A program made the translations under genes and the position numbers. From Deltaproteobacteria bacterium (GTDB taxonomy: Bacteria; Desulfobacterota_B; Binatia; UBA9968): DNA of 18,467 bases. The notes beneath the pieces are model-generated. The model searched no databases and was not told the origin of the DNA. It saw only the letters and a program-made list of their open reading frames with translations. Positions 16,003-18,467 of this stretch are shown piece by piece (within the stretch, counting starts at the first letter, position 1; each line of letters opens with the position of its first letter). The stretch spans positions 1 to 18,467 of the forward strand of contig JAPUHZ010000119.1 of the NCBI GenBank assembly GCA_027297485.1, read 5' to 3'.

Positions 16003-16275
16003 TGTTCCTCCTTAGAGTAATGTATTTAGTAGCTCCAGCTTATAGCAAAAACAGGTCTGTTTTACCAGCTTTTTTTTACCTATGGGGTGAATTTAAAAAC
16101 AGGGACTAACTTGGGGGATCCTCCGCCCCTTATCGACGGATGAGGGCATTGAGACCTATCGTTGAAGGGGAGAGAGGCTTAGGGTAGAGTAGGGGTGGCT
16201 ATGCGACTTGCCATTCAGGGACTTAGATGGTTCTCCTGGTGACTCGTAATATCGAGGGGCCGGTGATGTGCTGCG
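16003..16275. other. Divergent intergenic region between the SWIB and oxidoreductase genes
   Basis: This 273-bp stretch has no gene-like frame. Its left third holds the SWIB promoter and palindrome. The rest shows nothing strong: TAATAT (16247-16252) could be a -10 for the oxidoreductase gene but lacks a good -35 at 17 bp, and no riboswitch or terminator is recognisable. Confidence 0.6.
16039..16067 (-). promoter_or_regulatory. Extended -10 promoter of the SWIB gene with embedded palindrome
   Basis: On the minus strand TGCTATAAG (16047-16039) is an extended -10 box, and TGGTAA (16067-16062) is a weak -35 exactly 17 bp upstream. Between and partly overlapping them is the perfect dyad AAAACAG-GT-CTGTTTT (16048-16063). 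Transcription would start near 16032, giving a leader of about 30 nt. The dyad position fits a repressor site that blocks RNA polymerase. Predicted by eye only. Confidence 0.5.
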
Positions 16276-17511
16276 ATGCGTTTACCGTTAATCATGCCTG
16301 AGAATCAAAAAATACTTAAGGTTGCTATCGCGGGTCTTGGGGTTGGGAGCACTCAGGTTCTACCGGCCATGGAGAAGACGGCCGGGATCCGGCTTGTAGC
16401 GGCAGCGGATTTTCGCAAAGAGGCTCTGGAGGCCTTTAGGGAAAAGTATCATGGTCGTGTGTATGACAGTGTGGAGAAGCTCTGCTCTGACCGGGAGATA
16501 GATGCCGTGTGGATCTCCACCCCTAATCAGTTTCATTGCGAGCATGTGATCGTAGCGGCCGAGCACCATAAACACGTTGTCGTCGAGAAACCTATGGCCC
16601 TTTCCATTGAGGAGTGCGGGAGGATGGTGGCGGCAGCGGAAAAAAACAGCGTCAAGCTATTATGTGGCCATACCCAAAGCTTCAATCCGGCCATTCGGGC
16701 CATGAGGCAGGTTATCCAGTCCGGTGAGATCGGAAGGCTATGCGCTTTGAATACCTGGATGTATACAGACTGGATGCTTAGACCCAGGATGCCCCAAGAG
16801 CTCGATCTGAAACTTGGCGGCGGGGTTGTCTACAGGCAAGGACCTCATCAGATCGATATCATTCGTCTTTTGGGAGGGGGGATGTTAAGAAGCGTGAGGG
16901 CTATGACCGGCCAATGGATGAGTGAGCGCCCAGCGCCGGGACATTACAGTGCTTTCCTTGAGTTTGAGAATGGGATACCTGCAACGGTTGTCTATAACGG
17001 CTACGGCTACTTTGACACCTCTGAGCTTACATGGGGGATTGGAGAAAGACACTACACCCAAGAAGAGAGGGTTCACGTAAGAAGGGAGTTGAGGAACAGA
17101 GAAATCAATGAGGAGAAGGCTAAAGAGGCTATGCGCTTTGGCGGGCAGCGCGCAGGGGATTTTGCTCATGGCGCCTCCCAACAAGAGAGCCGAGCGCGGC
17201 GAGGTATAGCCGGCGGTGGCCATTTCTTTGGCATTACTCTGGCAACATGTGAGCGGGGTGATATCCGCCAATCGCGCGATGGTCTGTACATCTACAGTGA
17301 TGAAGGGCAAAGGGAGATACCGGTATCCAGCAGGAGCGCTTCGCGGAGTTCTGAGTTGCAAGAGTTGTATGATGCGGTGACCCAGGACAGGCCCGTTTAC
17401 CACGATGGCCGGTGGGGCATGGCCACGTTGGAGGTTTGCCTGGCTATCATGCAGTCCGCCCGCGAAAGACGAGAAATCAGTCTTACACACCAGAGCCCTA
17501 CGCGCGAATAA
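16276..17511 (+). CDS. Gfo/Idh/MocA family NAD(P)-dependent oxidoreductase
   Basis: A 411-residue dehydrogenase. The N-terminal Rossmann fold starts VAIAGLGVGSTQVLP (16-30). EKP is at 104-106, where K105 is the usual catalytic lysine. The dimerisation/catalytic domain carries GGGVVYRQGPHQID (181-194), with H191 and D194 in the catalytic positions. The family's usual D-x-G-x-H here reads R-Q-G-P-H, so the first aspartate is R187. That variant, with the VYNGYGYFDTSELTWGIGE and HFGITLATCERGDIRQS stretches, recalls proteins annotated as phthalate 4,5-cis-dihydrodiol dehydrogenase-like, but this is from memory and the substrate is unproven. The ATG at 16276 is used; the ATG at 16294 lacks any ribosome-binding site and would remove only MRLPLI. 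No aromatic-catabolic partner genes are visible nearby. Confidence 0.88.
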   Translation: MRLPLIMPENQKILKVAIAGLGVGSTQVLPAMEKTAGIRLVAAADFRKEALEAFREKYHGRVYDSVEKLCSDREIDAVWISTPNQFHCEHVIVAAEHHKHVVVEKPMALSIEECGRMVAAAEKNSVKLLCGHTQSFNPAIRAMRQVIQSGEIGRLCALNTWMYTDWMLRPRMPQELDLKLGGGVVYRQGPHQIDIIRLLGGGMLRSVRAMTGQWMSERPAPGHYSAFLEFENGIPATVVYNGYGYFDTSELTWGIGERHYTQEERVHVRRELRNREINEEKAKEAMRFGGQRAGDFAHGASQQESRARRGIAGGGHFFGITLATCERGDIRQSRDGLYIYSDEGQREIPVSSRSASRSSELQELYDAVTQDRPVYHDGRWGMATLEVCLAIMQSARERREISLTHQSPTRE

Positions 17512-17608
17512 GAAGTTCCAGATAGAGCCCAGCCATACAATGGGGGCAAGCTCAGAAAAAGCCCCGCAGTTTTGCACGCGGCTGAGCTTAAACGTTATTT
17601 TACGAAAA

Positions 17609-18112
17609 ATGTACGTCACGCAGATCCAAGCCAGTGACGGCATGCTCCTCAAGAAGCTCCGGCTTCCTGCAGTAGCTGATACGCCGGAGGCGTTCGGTAG
17701 CACGCTTGAGGAAGAACAAAGGTATTCTGATGAGGATTGGCACGCTGCTGCAATTGCAGATGCTGGGGGCGACAGGTCAGTTGGATTTCTTGGTTTTGTA
17801 GGTGAGCAGGCCTGTGGCATTGCCGGAGGGTTTCTTTGCGAAGAGGTCCGTGGCGATGCATATCTTTGTGCGATGTGGGTGGATCCGGCTCAGCGGCGAC
17901 GTGGCTTGGGACAACTGCTCGTCAATGCGGTCAAGGAGTGGGCACTCTCACGAGGGGCGAGCACCCTGAAGTTGTGGGTTACCGACTCGAATTCGGCCGC
18001 TGTCGCATTTTACCGTTCGCTGGGCTTCGAGCCCACGGATGAGAGCAAGCCTCTGCGGTCAAATCCTCAATTGCTGGAAACACTGTATCAAATGTCGCTA
18101 TTTGCGGCCTAA
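17609..18112 (+). CDS. GNAT family N-acetyltransferase
   Basis: A 167-residue acetyltransferase using acetyl-CoA. MWVDPAQRRRGLGQLLV is motif A: strand beta-4 followed by the R/Q-x-x-G-x-G loop that grips the pyrophosphate. STLKLWVTDSNSAAVAFYRSLGFEPT is motif B, with the N-x-x-A-x-x-F-Y-x-x-x-G-F signature. The N-terminal part (PEAFGSTLEEEQRYSDEDWHA) is typical of small-molecule or protein N-acetyltransferases of the RimI-like/Acetyltransf_1 group. The frame is open back to 17405 within the oxidoreductase gene, but that part does not resemble the fold. The ATG at 17609 fits the domain edge yet has no ribosome-binding site (TTTTACGAAAA precedes it), so weak or atypical translation is likely. 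The substrate cannot be told. Confidence 0.87.
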   Translation: MYVTQIQASDGMLLKKLRLPAVADTPEAFGSTLEEEQRYSDEDWHAAAIADAGGDRSVGFLGFVGEQACGIAGGFLCEEVRGDAYLCAMWVDPAQRRRGLGQLLVNAVKEWALSRGASTLKLWVTDSNSAAVAFYRSLGFEPTDESKPLRSNPQLLETLYQMSLFAA

Positions 18113-18194
18113 CCATTCGCCAGCCTGTGGTAAAGTAATGGGAAGTAATGGGTGACACCCAATGAGTCATATGGCCCGGGGTTCGTGATCTGAA

Positions 18195-18467
18195 ATGGCT
18201 AGAAGCGACAACATTTACACCTTGCCAAAAGATATAGCTGCTCCGATCGACGACGGTGCGTGTGACCACCTGACCGGTATGAGGCTACCGTCGATCTCGC
18301 TCCCATCGACTGCTGGGCATACTGTTAATCTCGCTAGCCTTCCTGGGAGAACGGTCGTCTATCTTTATCCGCGTACCGGGAGACCTGACAAGGATCCACC
18401 ACAGGGGTGGAATGAGATCCCCGGTGCTCGGGGCTGCACCCCAGAGTCGTGCGCTTTCCGCGACCAC
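18195..18467 (+). CDS. Peroxiredoxin, PrxQ/BCP type (3' end outside the window)
   Basis: A frame open from the ATG at 18195 to the window end (91 codons, no stop) encodes the first half of a thioredoxin-fold peroxidase that reduces hydrogen and organic peroxides. RLPSISLPSTAGHTVNLASLPGRTVVYLYPRTGRP (30-64) is the AhpC/TSA opening. IPGARGCTPESCAFRD holds C81 as peroxidatic cysteine and C86 as resolving cysteine, the C-x4-C spacing of the PrxQ subgroup, which uses thioredoxin for recycling. The insert PDKDPPQGWNE (64-74) between the strand and the active site marks a subfamily with a longer loop than E. coli BCP. Residues 1-29 are an extra N-terminal stretch; the ATG at 18279 (M29) is an alternative start. 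No clear ribosome-binding site precedes either. The frame lies 82 bp after the GNAT gene. Confidence 0.88.
   Translation, partial: MARSDNIYTLPKDIAAPIDDGACDHLTGMRLPSISLPSTAGHTVNLASLPGRTVVYLYPRTGRPDKDPPQGWNEIPGARGCTPESCAFRDH

Noticed and set aside
16048..16063. LexA (SOS) box
   Set aside because: The half-sites are ACAG-GT-CTGT, the reverse order of the CTGT-N8-ACAG proteobacterial box, and the spacing is wrong.
17405..17608. Start of the GNAT gene at 17405
   Set aside because: The extra 68 residues overlap the oxidoreductase gene and do not resemble the acetyltransferase fold.
16885..17820. 311-codon minus-strand frame across the oxidoreductase and GNAT genes
   Set aside because: Both plus-strand genes are well supported by motifs, and the antisense product has no recognisable domain.

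Overview
The window is a bacterial chromosome segment with GC in the low-to-mid 50s by eye. It holds a dense housekeeping core flanked by looser accessory genes. No CRISPR array, insertion sequence, tRNA or rRNA was found. The organism uses a cobalamin-dependent class II ribonucleotide reductase, which works with or without oxygen. The gene orders rpsO-pnp-M16 peptidase-dut and purB-purS-purQ-purL-purF, and a secreted DUF4124/retropepsin-like protein, suggest a Desulfobacterota-, NC10- or Tectomicrobia-like Gram-negative lineage. That placement is inference and no marker here fixes it.

Region 1 (1-4139, plus strand): nrdJ is followed by a 50-codon small ORF with a strong Shine-Dalgarno, a small HNH nuclease and a class I SAM methyltransferase. 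All are closely spaced and look co-transcribed. Region 2 (4192-4803, minus strand): a secreted DUF4124 plus single-DTG aspartic protease gene converges on the methyltransferase gene and diverges from rpsO across an AT-rich promoter patch. Region 3 (4948-15391, plus strand): a long run of rpsO, pnp, an M16 zinc peptidase, dut, purB, purS, purQ, purL and purF. It links translation and RNA decay, nucleotide-pool hygiene (dUTPase next to the nucleotide genes) and de novo purine synthesis. PurS, PurQ and small PurL form the FGAM synthetase complex. PurF catalyses the first committed step, and PurB acts at two steps (SAICAR and adenylosuccinate cleavage). Region 4 (15392-18467): a beta-propeller gene remnant and a standalone SWIB-domain protein on the minus strand, then a Gfo/Idh/MocA oxidoreductase, a GNAT acetyltransferase and a PrxQ-type peroxiredoxin cut by the window end, all on the plus strand.

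No wholly new multi-gene system is evident. The most unusual signals are small. (a) rpsO has no in-frame ATG, GTG or TTG before its conserved core and sits behind a 13-bp tandem repeat that reiterates a GGAGA motif. (b) A perfect 13-bp inverted repeat brackets the whole 146-bp purS-purQ gap and overlaps the purQ ribosome-binding region. (c) A GAATTCA heptamer array is carried in frame in the M16 peptidase, apparently between its two halves. (d) A perfect palindrome lies between the -35 and -10 of the SWIB promoter. (e) A three-codon ORF sits in the leader of the protease gene.
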